In this document: positions 33,457-45,218 of the stretch, piece after piece
Layout of the letters: every line of letters starts with the position of its first letter
Position numbering within the stretch: position 1 is the stretch's first letter
Source: Halocaridina rubra
Taxonomy: Eukaryota; Arthropoda; Malacostraca; Decapoda; Atyidae
Assembly (NCBI GenBank): GCA_037179515.1
Contig: JAXCGZ010000112.1
Span: 16,001-80,000, forward strand
Length of the DNA stretch: 64,000 nucleotides
Reading direction: 5' to 3'
Made by a program: the position numbers and the translations under genes
The notes under the pieces: generated by a model
Database searches by the model: none
What the model was told of the DNA's origin: nothing
The model's input: only the letters and a program-made list of their open reading frames with translations

Positions 33457-33764
33457 CCATGCAATAACTCTCTCTCACCCCAAAACAGGAATTCATTTAA
33501 ATTGTTTGATGTAAACTAATAATTCACAACTGAATACTTATGCTCTCCGTTATCTTTACAGTTTTGCACAATCTCACCTGCGGGCCAATTAGGAAAGTCC
33601 GATCACCAACAATAACAAGATTTCACCCCACCTCCTCACCAACAGGAAAGCCGATTCGCCCGCAAGAGCGAATACCACGTACACTCCAAAAAAATCCCAC
33701 CCCACCTGCGGGCCACAAGTGGAAGGTCCGCTCACCCTCAAGGGTGAACATCCAACAACAGCAA
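33457..33764 (+). other. Family A 3' UTR with about 70-bp repeats
   Basis: It contains cacctgcgggccaa phrases near 33579 and 33709 and ends in a caacaacagcaa-type simple tail instead of poly(A). The right copy of the 11-bp target duplication follows. Confidence 0.8.
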
Positions 33765-33775
33765 CATATTCCTAG

Positions 33776-34830
33776 ACTTCCAGAAAGCGTTTGACACTGT
33801 TCCACATGGGAGACTTATTAGGAAGCTGCAATCAATGGCTAGAATAAGTGGAAATGTTTTGGAATGGATAAAAACTTACTTAGAAGGAAGGGAACAGAGG
33901 GTTAGAGTAAGACACTCAGTGTCTGAATGGAGAAGAGTTAGTAGTGGAGTTCCACAGGGTTCAGTTTTAGGGCCACTTTTGTTCCTTGTATATGTAAATG
34001 ACCTACCACAGTCTGTAAATTCATTCATGAATATGTTTGCAGATGATGCAAAGATTGTGAAGAAAGTAAAAAACGAGAACAATGGTAGAGAACTTCAGGA
34101 GGATCTAAATAATCTGCATGAGTGGTCAGAAAAGTGGCTAATGAAATTCAATACTTCAAAATGCAAGGTAATGAGAATGGGTACAAGTGCAAGAAGGCCC
34201 AAGCTTGACTACTCGGTGGCTGGAGTACAACTTCAAGAGACAGAAAATGAGAGAGATCTAGGAGTAAACATACTGGCAGATTTGTCTCCAGAAATACATA
34301 TAAATGGCATAGTAAGGGCAGCATATGCATTCTTATCAAATGTAAGGGTAGCCTTCAGGCACATGGACAAGGAAATGTTCAGAAATATTTATGTAACCTA
34401 TGTGAGGCCAAAACTCGAATATGCAGCCCCTTTTTGGAATCCGCACTTGAAAAAGCACATAGCTAAACTTGAAAAAGTTCAAAGACATGCCACGAAACTG
34501 GTGCCAGAAATACGCAATCTCAGTTATGATGAGAGGCTGGGGGAATTAGACTTACCATCACTTGAAGCTAGAAGAGTGAGGGGGGATATGGTGACAGTCT
34601 TTAAATTCCTTCATGGTTATGATAGAGTGGATAGGGATCGATATTTTGATATGGCTGGCTCTAGAACTAGAGGTCATAGTTTGAAGCTTCGTAAGAAAAC
34701 TTCTTTGCAGGATGTAAGGAAATATTTTTTCAGTGTAAGAGTAGCTGATAATTGGAATTGGCTAAGCGAGGAGGTAGTTAATGCTATCTCAATCCATAGT
34801 TTTAAGGACAGGTATGATAAGTATCACTAA
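33776..34830 (+). pseudogene. Family B ORF2, 3' part (copy 3)
   Basis: RT boxes from LDFQKAFDTVPH to FADD, then the C-terminal domain ending YDKYH. No stop inside. It is separated from its 5' half by the nested insertions, and that half has a frameshift, so no protein can result. Confidence 0.88.
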
Positions 34831-34917
34831 GTCTAAAATGGAACCGATGTGGAGACGGGAAGATACGAGCTTTGGGCTCTTTCCCGTAAACACAATTAGG
34901 TAATCACAATTAGGTAA

Positions 34918-34920
<3 letters not shown>
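33776..34920 (+). mobile_element. LINE family B, copy 3, 3' part
   Basis: It resumes family B ORF2 exactly where 13489 stopped (FLDFQKAFD region) and runs to the double aattaggtaatcac tail. ORF2 is open from here to TAA 34830: GVPQGSVLGPLLF, FADDAKIV and the full C-terminus. Together with 11347-13489 it makes one copy of about 3.3 kb. Confidence 0.93.
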
Positions 34921-34958
<38 letters not shown>

Positions 34959-34966
34959 CACACACT
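34919..34966. repeat. (CA)n microsatellite
   Basis: About 46 bp of CA with one CG interruption, between the tail of copy 3 and the inverted part of copy 4. Confidence 0.93.
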
Positions 34967-36111
34967 CGGTTTTCCTATGATAAAGCTGTGGAAAAGCTTG
35001 GGATTTTTTGTAGCCTTCCTGGTGATGTCCCTCTCATAGTCTCTTTCTGCCTCCCTCCTTTTACTTAGGTAGTCATTTCTTGCTCTTTTGTAGGTTTGCC
35101 AGGCATTTATGTTTTTTCTCCTCTTATACCTTTTCCAGCATTTGTCTCTCCACTCCTTAGCTCTTTTACACCCATTATCGAACCATTTCTCTCTGGCATG
35201 AATTACACCTACTTTGGTGACAGGTATGCAGCAATCTACTATCTTCCCATATTTCTCACAAAAGATGTCATACATCTCTTGTACAGATTTGTTGTAAAAT
35301 AAGGTTCTCCAGTCAATAACTGCAAAAAGCTCATTCAATTTGATGTAATCTCCTTTTGGATAGTTCCTCCTCATGTCCTCAGTGCCTCTACTCTCAGGCA
35401 GAATATCTTCAATGATATACTCCATCAACAAAACACAGTGGTCACTCTTTCCAATTGGAGGTTCATACTTAATTTTTCCAATATCCAACACATTATCTGT
35501 GAACACTAGATCAAGTAGTGATGGCTCATCCCCACCCCTGGCCCTTGTTGGTTCCATTACATGTTGGTGTAGGAAATTCACTTGTACGCAATCTAGGAAT
35601 CTTCCCCCGAATGAGTCCTTACCACTGTGTGGGTCAAGATTTATCCAATCTATCTCTTTATGATTAAAGTCTCCCATAATCAAAATCCTACATTTTTTTT
35701 CCCCTGCCATGTTAACAACTGAGTTTATGACTTCAATAGTACCTATATGACTTTCCTCATAAACTTCAAGCCTATTTTGGTTTCTTGGTGGGTTGTATAC
35801 AACAGTTATTATAATGCTCTCTGACCCAGTATTTATTCGAGCAACAAGAAATTCCTTGAACCCACTTTCTATAGCCAAGTTTATTTCTTCGACTTGAATC
35901 CTTTCACTTATGAGCAGTGCTATCCCTCCACCAGTCCTCTCAGATCTTTCAACCCTTAGTATTCTGAAGCCCTTAGGAAAACTGTGACACTGTTTATGTC
36001 CTCACTCAACTTAGTCTCTGTAATTGCTACTATATCTGCCTTACTGTTGTGAATCCTATCTTTTAATTCTACTGTCTTACCAGCTAATCCATCAGCACTT
36101 GTGTATAACAA
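34967..36111 (-). pseudogene. Family B ORF2 5' part, in inverted part of copy 4
   Basis: Endonuclease domain (AITETKL, GDFNHKEIDW, IGKSDHCVLL) and basic linker, cut off at the insertion edge where the frame runs into (CA)n. One A is missing near 35980 (in the GFRILRVE region), so the frame is broken; it reopens at 35878. Confidence 0.85.
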
Positions 36112-36113
36112 TC

Positions 36114-37193
36114 TTAATGAAGCCCCATCCCCTGATCTTCTGTCATTATCTTCTTTATCTCCCCTTTGTCTGGAAGAACTCTGTAATGAAAATTTTTCTT
36201 CTCTTCTTCATTTCTTTCATCATTTAACCTTCTTGCCTCTTGCAACAAGTTTTTGATCTTTCCCGTCTCTTCCTGTGTTCTGTATCGTCTAATGAACACT
36301 TCTTTGAATTCTTGAAGGTCTTTTAGACTTTTTTTTCTCAACAATATTTCCCTACATGTTTCCCCTCTCTCAAAGGTTACTTTTGTTGGTGTCAGCTTTC
36401 CTTCCCTCGAATATTTACCTAGCTGGTGTATGTTTACAATATCCTCAGGACCACATACTACTCCAAGCTTTCTTATCAGGTCTACAACCCTAGCTTTATT
36501 TTCTTCAAGTCTCCCCTGCCATGTTGGCTCCTGGGATTCGCTTATGCCTGAGATTACCACTGTCTTCTCCTTATCAAGTGCCTGTCTGATGAGTGGGTTT
36601 GCCCTTTCCATCACAACGTCTTTCATTTTTTTGATTACTGTCTCTTTATAGTCAACTGTTTGTATGTTTTCCAGTGCCACCACCTTTACAGCCTCTTTTA
36701 CTGCCACATTCCCCTTTAGTGCATCAGCAAAGGAAGTTTTCATGGCATCATTTTCCATATTCAGCTCCTGGAACTCTTTTCTGAACTGTTCAATGTTTTC
36801 CTTAATCTGGACATTCCAAGCAGCAATCTCGTCTCGCTCAGAAGAGAGCAGTGAACTAACATCTAATTCCTTTAGGTTGTCATTCAGCTGTTTGTTTTTA
36901 TCTTCTTGTTTAGAAATTCTAGATTCTAGTTGACTCTTTTCCCCTTCCAGCTTCTTTATTCTTTTTTCTAGTTCCTTTATCTCCTGCCCTTGTGCTTTAT
37001 TTGCTTCCTCCAAAGATCTTATTTGCTCTCTGAGTGTTTCATTCTCTTTCATTTCTCCATCCATATTCCGAATTTTATCATCAAGGCTTATAACCATTGC
37101 CTCTAAATTCTTGATTTTCTGTTTAAGTCTCCTAATGGCTACCCCTCCTACCGACCAATGGATGGGAGAGGTTTGGGACAGAGATGGCGTCAT
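36114..37193 (-). CDS. Family B ORF1 in inverted part of copy 4
   Basis: 359 open codons from ATG 37193, collinear with the complete ORF1 (MTPSLSQTSP start, coiled coil, VVISGISESQEP, EVFIRRYRTQEE, MGLH end). The frame stays open upstream across the inversion joint, but that part is an antisense artefact. It is intact as a reading frame; whether it is expressed without the element's 5' UTR is unknown. Confidence 0.85.
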   Translation of the reverse strand: MTPSLSQTSPIHWSVGGVAIRRLKQKIKNLEAMVISLDDKIRNMDGEMKENETLREQIRSLEEANKAQGQEIKELEKRIKKLEGEKSQLESRISKQEDKNKQLNDNLKELDVSSLLSSERDEIAAWNVQIKENIEQFRKEFQELNMENDAMKTSFADALKGNVAVKEAVKVVALENIQTVDYKETVIKKMKDVVMERANPLIRQALDKEKTVVISGISESQEPTWQGRLEENKARVVDLIRKLGVVCGPEDIVNIHQLGKYSREGKLTPTKVTFERGETCREILLRKKSLKDLQEFKEVFIRRYRTQEETGKIKNLLQEARRLNDERNEEEKKNFHYRVLPDKGEIKKIMTEDQGMGLH

Positions 37194-37244
37194 TTTTATG
37201 TTCTCCCTTTCACAGAATATAGAAAGAAGACGAGAAAGAGGAAC

Positions 37245-38124
37245 ACCACAGGGTTCAGTTTTAGGGCCACTTTTGTTCCTTGTATATGTAAATGACCTAC
37301 CAGAGTCTGTAAATTCATTCATGAATATGTTTGCAGATGATGCAAAGATTGTGTAAAAAGTAAAAAACGAGAACAATGGTAGAGAACTTCAGGAGGATCT
37401 AAATAATCTGCATGAGTGGTCAGAAAAGTGGCTAATGAAATTCAATACTTCAAAATGTAAGGTAATGAGAATGGGTACAAGTGCAAGAAGGCCCAAGCTC
37501 GACTACTCGGTGGCTGGAGTACAACTTCAAGAGACAAAAAATGAGAGAGATCTAGGAGTAAACATACTGGCAGATTTGTCTCCAGAAATACATATAAATG
37601 GCATAGTTAGGGCAGCATATGCATTCTTATCAAATGTAAGGGTAGCCTTCAGGCACATGGACAAGGAAATGTTCAGAAATATTTATGTAACCTATGTGAG
37701 GCCAAAACTCGAATATGCAGCCCCCTTTTGGAATCCGCACTTGAAAAAGCACATAGCTAAGCTTGAAAAAGTTCAAAGACATGCCACGAAACTGGTGCCA
37801 GAAATACGCAATCTCAGTTATGATGAGAGGCTGAGGGAATTAGACTTACCATCACTCGAAGCTAGAAGACTGAGGGGGGATATGGTGACAGTCTTTAAAT
37901 TCTTTCATGGTTATAATAGAGTGGATAGGGATCGATATTTTGATATGGCTGGCTCTAGAACTAGAGGTCATAGTTTGAAGCTTCGTAAGAAAACTTCTTT
38001 GCAGGATGTAAGGAAATACTTTTTCAGTGTAAGAGTAGTTGATAATTGGAATTGGCTAAGCGAGGAGGTAGTTAATGCTATCTCAATCCATAGTTTTAAG
38101 GACAGGTATGATAAGTATCACTAA
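37245..38124 (+). pseudogene. Family B ORF2 3' part, in sense part of copy 4
   Basis: It starts at the GTPQGSVLGP box and keeps FADDAKIV, with a stop directly after it (TAA at 37354-37356 where other copies read K). It is then open from 37435 to the usual C-terminus. Confidence 0.85.
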
Positions 38125-38197
38125 GTATAAAATGGAACCGATGAGGAGACGGGAAGATACGAGCTCTGGGCTCTTTCCCGTAAACACAATTAGGTAA

Positions 38198-38258
<61 letters not shown>
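38198..38258. repeat. (CA)n microsatellite
   Basis: About 60 bp of pure CA between the tail of copy 4 and the truncated start of copy 5. Confidence 0.95.
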
Positions 38259-38260
<2 letters not shown>

Positions 38261-39079
38261 TCTAAATAATCTGCATGAGTGGTCAGAAAAGTGGCTAATG
38301 AAATTCAATACCTCAAAATGTAAGGTAATGAGAATGGGTACAAGTGCAAGAAGGCCCAAGCTTGACTACTCGGTGGCTGGAGTACAACTTCAGGAGACAG
38401 AAAATGAGAGAGATCTAGGAGTAAACATATTGGCAGATTTGTCTCCAGAAATACATATAAATGGCGTAGTAAGGGCAGCATATGCATTCTTATCAAATGT
38501 AAGGGTAGCCTTCAGGCACATGGACAAGGAAATGTTCAGAAATATTTATGTAACCTATGTGAGGCCAAAACTCGAATATGCAGCCCCCTTTTGGAATCCG
38601 CACTTGAAAAAGCACATAGCTAAACTTGAAAAAGTTCAAAGACATGCCACGAAACTGGTGCCAGAAATACGCAATCTCGGTTATGATGAGAGGCTGAGGG
38701 AATTAGACTTGCCATCACTCGAAGCTAGAAGAGTAAGGGGGGATATGGTGACAGTCTTTAAATTCCTTCATGGTTATGATAGAGTGGATAGGGATCGATA
38801 TTTCGATATGGCTGGCTCTAGAACTAGAGGTCATAGTTTGAAGCTTCGGAAGAAAACTTGTTTGCAGGATGTAAGGAAATACTTTTTCAGTGTAAGAGTA
38901 GTTGATAATTGGAATTCGCTAAGCGAGGAGGTAGTTAATGCTACCTCAATCCATAGTTTTAAGGACAGGTATGATAAGTATCACTAAGTCTAAAAATGGA
39001 ACCGATCAGGAGACGGGAAGATACGAGCTTTGGGCTCTTTCCCGTAAACACAATTAGGTAATCACAATTAGGTAATCAC
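38259..39079 (+). mobile_element. LINE family B, copy 5 (5'-truncated)
   Basis: It starts just after the FADD box (DLNNLHEWSEKW region) and runs to the double tail. The C-terminal 229 codons are open (38298-38987). Its C-terminus shares the small variants LRKKTCLQDV and NWNSLSEEVVNATS with the complete minus-strand copy, so the two are close relatives. Confidence 0.9.
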
Positions 39080-39353
39080 ACCTTTTAGAGATGGGAAACA
39101 TGTAGGGAAATATTGTTGAGAAAGAAAAGTCTAAAAGATCTTCAAGAATTCAAAGAAGTGCTCATCAGACAATTCAGATCACAGGAAGAGATGGGAAAAA
39201 TCAAAAAACTTGTTGGAAGAGGCAAGTAAGTTAAATGAGGAAAGAAGTGAAGAAAAGAAGAAAAATTTTCATTTCAGAGTTCTTCCTGACAAAGGGGAGA
39301 TAAAGAAGATAATGACAGAAGATCAGGGGATGGGGCCTCATTAAGACTGTTAT
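39080..39353 (+). mobile_element. LINE family B, copy 6 (ORF1 C-terminal fragment)
   Basis: It starts after the copy 5 tail within ORF1 (ccttttagagatgggaaacatg) and ends just past the ORF1 stop, where the next copy restarts in ORF1. It has no tail of its own and a frameshift near 39205. It may be an internal duplication of copy 7 or a separate fragment. Confidence 0.75.
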
Positions 39354-39354
39354 T

Positions 39355-42300
39355 TAAAGTCTAAAAGACCTTCAAGAATTCAAAGAAGTGTTCATTAGAC
39401 AATACAGAACACAGGAAGAGATGGGAAAGATCAAGAACTTGTTGCAAGAGGCAAGAAGGTTAAATGATGAAAGAAATGAAGAAGAGAAGAAAAATTTTCA
39501 TTACAGAGTTCTTCCAGACAAAGGGGAGATAAAGAAGATAATGACAGAAGATCAGGGGATGGGGCCTCATTAAGATTTTTATACACAAATGCTGATGGAT
39601 TAGCTGGTAAGGCAGTAGAATTAAAAGATAGGATTCACAACAGTAAGGCAGATATAGTAGCAATTACAGAGACTAAGTTGAGTGAGGACATAAACAGTGT
39701 CACAGTTTTTCCTAAGGGTTTCAGAATACTAAGGGTTGAAAGATCTGAGAGGACTGGTGGAGGGATAGCACTGCTCATGAGTGAAAGGATTCAAGTCGAA
39801 GAAATAAACTTGGCTATAGAAAGTGAGTTCAAGGAATTTCTTGTTGCTCGCATAAATACTGGGTCAGAGAGCATTATAGTAATTGTTGTATACAACCCAC
39901 CAAGAAACCAAAATAGGCTTGAAGTTTATGAGGAAAGTCATATAGGTACTATTGAAGTCATAAACTCAGTTGTTAACATGGCACGGGAAAAAAAATGTAG
40001 GATTTTGATTATGGGAGACTTTAATCATAAAGAGATAGATTGGATAAATCTTGACCCACACAGTGGTGAGGACTCATTCGGGGCAAGATTCCTAGATTGC
40101 GTACGAGGGAATTTCCTACACCAACATGTTATGGAACCAACAAGGGCCAGGGGTGGGGATGAGCCATCACTACTTGATCTAGTGTTCACAGATAATGTGT
40201 TGGATATTGAAAAACTTGAGTATGAACCACCAATTGGAAAGAGTGACCACTGTGTGTTGTTGATGGAGTATATAATTGAAGATATTCTTCCTGAGAGTAG
40301 AGGCACTGAGGACATGAGGAGGAACTATCCAAAAGGAGATTATATCAAAATGAATGAGCTTTTTGCAGTTATTGACTGGAGAACCTTATTTTACAACAAA
40401 TCTGTACAAGAAATGTATGACATTTATTGTGAGAAATATGGGAAGATAGTAGATTGCTGCATACCTGTCACCAAAGTAGGTGTAATTCATGCCAGAGAGA
40501 AATGGTTCGATAATGGGTGTAAAAGAGCTAAGGAGTGGAGAGACAAATGCTGGAAAAGGTATAGGAGGAGAAAAAACATAAATGCCTGGCAAACCTACAA
40601 AAGAGCAAGAAATGACTACCTAAGTAAAAGGAGAGAGGCAGAGAGAGACTATGAGAGGGACATCACCAGGAAGGCTAAAGAAAATCCCAAGCTTTTCCAC
40701 AGCTTTATCAGAGGAAAACTGAAGGTAAAAGAACAGGTTTTAAGGCTAAAGAGAGAGGATGGAAGCATCACTGAGACGGATGAAGAGATCTGCAAAGAAT
40801 TGAACAAGGAGTTTCAGTCAGTATTTACAGTAGAAAATACCCCACCCCCTCAGATTGCAGTGATAGAAGCTCAAGGGCCGGTATTAGAGAACATCAACCT
40901 TACAGCCACAGAGGTATGCAAAGCGCTGATGGAGTTAGATGTTCATAAAGCTACAGGTCCTGATGACATATCCCCTCATGTGCTTAAAAAATGCGCAAAT
41001 ACAATATCAGTGGCACTAAGTATCATATTTAAGGATTCACTGGAGTCGGGGGAGATTCCAAGATGCTGGAAACAAGCAAATGTGATACCTATCTTCAAAA
41101 AGGGAAGGAGGGATACGGCTCTGAACTATAGACCAGTTTCCTTGACCAGCATGGAGAAACTACTAAGGAAACATATCTCTCTTCACTTGGAATCCTTCAA
41201 CTTTTTGTCAGTGAGGCAACATGGCTTCAGAGAACGTAGATCAACAGTAACAAACTTATTAGAATTTTATGATGAGGTAAGCCAAATCTTACAGGAAAGA
41301 GAGGGCTGGGCAGATTGCATATTCCTAGACTTCCAGAAAGCGTTTGACACTGTTCCACATGGGAGACTTATTAGGAAGCTGCAATCAATGGCTAGAATAG
41401 GTGGAAATGTTTTGGAATGGATAAAAACTTACTTAGAAGGAAGGGAACAGAGGGTTAGAGTAAGACACTCAGTGTCTGAATGGAGAAGAGTTAGTAGTGG
41501 AGTTCCACAGTGTTCAGTTTTAGGGCCACTTTTGTTCCTTGTATATGTAAATGACCTACCAGAGTCTGTAAATTCATTCATGAATATGTTTGCAGATGAT
41601 GCAAAGATTGTGAAGAAAGTAATAAACGAGAACAATGGTAGAGAACTTCAGGAGGAACTAAATAATCTGCATGAGTGGTCAGAAAAGTGGCTAATGAAAT
41701 TCAATACTTCAAAATGTAAGGTAATGAGAATGGGTACAAGTGCAAGAAGGCCCAAGCTTGACTACTCGGTGGCTGGTGTACAACTTCAAGAGACAGAAAA
41801 TGAGAGAGATCTAGGAGTAAACATACTGGCAGATTTGTCTCCAGAAATACATATAAATGGCATAGTAAGGGCAGCATATGCATTCTTATCAAATGTAAGG
41901 GTAGCCTTCAGGCACATGGACAAGGAAATGTTCAGAAATATTTGTGTAACCTATGTGAGGCCAAAACTCGAATATGCAGCCCCCTTTTGGAATCCGCACT
42001 TGAAAAAGCACATAGCTAAGCTTGAAAAAGTTCAAAGACATGCCACGAAACTGGTGCCAGAAATACGCAATCTCAGTTATGATGAAAGGATGAGGGCATT
42101 AGACTTACCATCACTCGAAGCTAGAAGAGTGAGGGGGGATATGGTGACAGTCTTTAAATTCCTTCATGGTTATGATAGAGTGGATAGGGATCGATATTTT
42201 GATATGGCTGGCTCTATAACTAGAGGTCATAGTTTGAAGCTTCGTAAGAAAACTTCTTTGCAGGATGTAAGGAAATACTTTTTCAGTGTAAGAGTAGTTG

Positions 42301-42474
42301 ATAATTGGAATTGGCTAAGCGAGGAGGTAGTTAATGCTATCTCAATCCATAGTTTTAAGGACAGGTATGATAAGTATCACTAAGTATAAAATGGAACCGA
42401 TGAGGAGACGGGAAGATACGAGCTTTGGGCTCTTTCCCGTAAACACAATTAGGTAATCACAATTAGGTCATCAC
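39355..42474 (+). mobile_element. LINE family B, copy 7 (nearly full ORF2)
   Basis: It begins in ORF1 (SLKDLQEFKEVF region) and continues through all of ORF2 to a double tail whose second unit reads aattaggtcatcac. It is the left member of the duplicated array. Confidence 0.92.
39580..42383 (+). CDS. Family B ORF2 in copy 7 (open, altered RT)
   Basis: Open from the YTNADGL region to TAA 42383; the first allowed start codon in frame is TTG 39678. Endonuclease and RT motifs are as in the complete copy. Two lesions affect function: five residues (IVCKV) are missing after PVSLTS, and GVPQGSVLG reads GVPQCSVLG. FADDAKIV is intact. The same five-residue loss occurs in copy Z at 50140. An open frame with damage in conserved RT positions suggests an inactive protein. 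Confidence 0.85.
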
Positions 42475-43846
42475 ACTCTGAACTATAGACCAGTTTTCTT
42501 GACCAGCATAGTTTGCAAAGTTATGGAGAAACTACTAAGGAAACATATCTCTCTTCACTTGGAATCCTTCAACTTTTTGTCAGTGAGGCAACATGGCTTC
42601 AGAGAAGGTAGATCAACATAAACAAACTTATTAGAATTTTATGATAAGGTAAGCCAAATCTTACAGGAAAGAGAGGTCTGGGCAGATTGCATATTCCTAG
42701 ACTTCCAGAAAGCGTTTGACACTGTTCCACATGGGAGACTTATTAGGAAGCTGCAATCAATAGCTAGAATAGGTGGAAATGTTTTGGAATGGATAAAAAC
42801 TTACTTAGAAGGAAGGGAACAGAGGGTTAGAGTAAGACACTCAGTGTCTGAATGGAGAAGAATTAGTAGTGGAGTTCCACAGGGTTCAGTTTTAGGGCCA
42901 CTTTTGTTCCTTGTATATGTAAATGACCTACCACAGTCTGTAAATTCATTCATAAATATGTTTGCAGATGATGCAAAGATTGTGAAGAAAGTAAAAAACG
43001 AGAACAATGGTAGAGAACTTCAGGAGGATCTAAATAATCTGCATGAGTGGTTAGAAAAGTGGCTAATGAAATTCAATACTTCAAAATGTAAGGTAATGAG
43101 AATGGGTACAAGTGCAAGAAGGCCCAAGCTTAACTACTCGGTGGCTGGAGTACAACTTCAAGAGACAGAAAATGAGAGAGATCTAGGAGTAAACATACTG
43201 GCAGATTTGTCTCCAGAAATACATATAAATGGCATAGTAAGGGCAGCATATGCATTCTTATCAAATGTAAGGGTAGCCTTCAGGCACATGGACAAGGAAA
43301 TGTTCAGAAATATTTATGTAACCTATGTGAGGCCAAAACTCGAATATGCAGCCCCCTTTTGGAATCCGCACTTGAAAAAGCACATAGCTAAGCTTGAAAA
43401 AGTTCAAAGACATGCCACGAAACTGGTGCCAGAAATACGCAATCTCAGTTATGATGAAAGGATGAGGGCATTAGACTTACCATCACTCGAAGCTAGAAGA
43501 GTGAGGGGGGATAAGGTGACAGTCTTTAAATTCCTTCATGGTTATGATAGAGTGGATAGGGATCGATATTTTGATATGGCTGGCTCTATAACTAGAGGTC
43601 ATAGTTTGAAGCTTCGTAAGAAAACTTCTTTGCAGGATGTAAGGAAATACTTTTTCAGTGTAAGAGTAGTTGATAATTGGAATTGGCTAAGCGAGGAGGT
43701 AGTTAATGCTATCTCAATCCATAGTTTTAAGGACAGGTATGATAAGTATCACTAAGTATAAAATGGAACCGATGAGGAGACGGGAAGATACGAGCTTTGG
43801 GCTCTTTCCCGTAAACACAATTAGGTAATCACAATTAGGTAATCAC
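42475..43846 (+). repeat. Family B unit X1 (1372 bp)
   Basis: A truncated family B copy starts actctgaactatagacc (RT) directly after the copy 7 tail. It has TAA in place of the usual Val codon after RST near 42618 and reopens at 42784 to the C-terminus. Its 3' half carries the copy 7 variants (ERMRALDL, GSITRGH), unlike X2-X4, so it looks recombinant. Confidence 0.9.
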
Positions 43847-45218
43847 ACTCTGAACTATAGACCAGTTTTCTTGACCAGCATAGTTTGCAAAGTTATGGAG
43901 AAACTACTAAGGAAACATATCTCTCTTCACTTGGAATCCTTCAACTTTTTGTCAGTGAGGCAACATGGCTTCAGAGAAGGTAGATCAACATAAACAAACT
44001 TATTAGAATTTTATGATAAGGTAAGCCAAATCTTACAGGAAAGAGAGGTCTGGGCAGATTGCATATTCCTAGACTTCCAGAAAGCGTTTGACACTGTTCC
44101 ACATGGGAGACTTATTAGGAAGCTGCAATCAATAGCTAGAATAGGTGGAAATGTTTTGGAATGGATAAAAACTTACTTAGAAGGAAGGGAACAGAGGGTT
44201 AGAGTAAGACACTCAGTGTCTGAATGGAGAAGAATTAGTAGTGGAGTTCCACAGGGTTCAGTTTTAGGGCCACTTTTGTTCCTTGTATATGTAAATGACC
44301 TACCACAGTCTGTAAATTCATTCATAAATATGTTTGCAGATGATGCAAAGATTGTGAAGAAAGTAAAAAACGAGAACAATGGTAGAGAACTTCAGGAGGA
44401 TCTAAATAATCTGCATGAGTGGTTAGAAAAGTGGCTAATGAAATTCAGTACTTCAAAATGTAAGGTAATGAGAATGGGTACAAGTGCAAGAAGACCCAAG
44501 CTTAACTACTCGGTGGCTGGAGTACAACTTCAAGAGACAGAAAATGAGAGAGATCTAGGAGTAAACATACTGGCAGATTTGTCTCCAGAAATACATATAA
44601 ATGGCATAGTAAGGGCAGCATATGCATTCTTATCAAATGTAAGGGTAGCCTTCAGGCACATGGACAAGGAAATGTTCAGAAATATTTATGTAACCTATGT
44701 GAGGCCAAAACTCGAATATGCAGCCCCCTTTTGGAATCCACACTTGAAAAAGCACATAGCTAAGCTTGAAAAAGTTCAAAGACATGCCACGAAACTGGTG
44801 CCAGAAATACGCAATCTCAGTTATGATGAGAGACTGAGGGAATTAGACTTACCATCACTCGAAGCTAGAAGAGTGAGGGGGGATATGGTGACAGTCTTTA
44901 AATTCCTTCATGGTTATGATAGAGTGGATAGGGATCGATATTTTGATATGGCTGGCTCTAGAACTAGAGGTCATAGTTTGAAGCTTCGTAAGAAAACTTC
45001 TTTGCAGGATGTAAGGAAATACTTTTTCAGTGTAAGAGTAGTTGATAATTGGAATTGGCTAAGCGAGGAGGTAGTTAATGCTATCTCAATCCATAGTTTT
45101 AAGGACAGGTATGATAAGTATCACTGAGTATAAAATGGAACCGATGAGGAGACGGGAAGATACGAGCTTTGGGCTCTTTCCCGTAAACACAATTAGGTAA
45201 TCACAATTAGGTAATCAC
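43847..45218 (+). repeat. Family B unit X2 (1372 bp)
   Basis: Same length, start point and TAA lesion as X1. The 3' half has the ordinary ERLRELDL and GSRTRGH, and the ORF ends in TGA instead of TAA (45125-45127). The 323-codon frame at 44156-45127 keeps FADDAKIV. Confidence 0.9.

Larger units (their letters stand above)
13490..33764 (+). mobile_element. LINE family A, copy 2 (carries the nested LTR element)
   Basis: A 5'-truncated non-LTR retrotransposon with ORF1 (CCHC knuckles) and ORF2 (endonuclease, RT, RNase H) is inserted in a family B copy with an 11-bp duplication catattcctag (13479-13489 and 33765-33775). Its own ORF2 is interrupted at 14629 by the LTR retrotransposon (14630-29845). 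Net length without the insert is about 5.05 kb. APE endonuclease plus RNase H plus CCHC ORF1 fits the I/LOA-type group; the exact clade needs an RT tree. Confidence 0.92.
34967..38198 (+). mobile_element. LINE family B, copy 4, with 5' inversion (twin-priming form)
   Basis: The left part (34967 to about 37243) is family B in antisense, running from the endonuclease/RT linker back to the 5' UTR just upstream of ORF1. The right part (about 37244-38198) is sense, from GTPQGSVLGP of the RT to a single aattaggtaatcac tail. The stretch between linker and RT is missing. (CA)n lies on both sides. An inverted 5' portion joined to a sense 3' portion with a deletion at the joint is the classic product of twin priming in LINE insertion. 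Confidence 0.88.

Noticed and set aside
34919..38258. Window as a telomere end, given TTAGG in the LINE tails
   Set aside because: There are no (TTAGG)n runs, and a host gene with introns follows. TTAGG within a 14-bp tail may be chance; kept only as a question in the findings.
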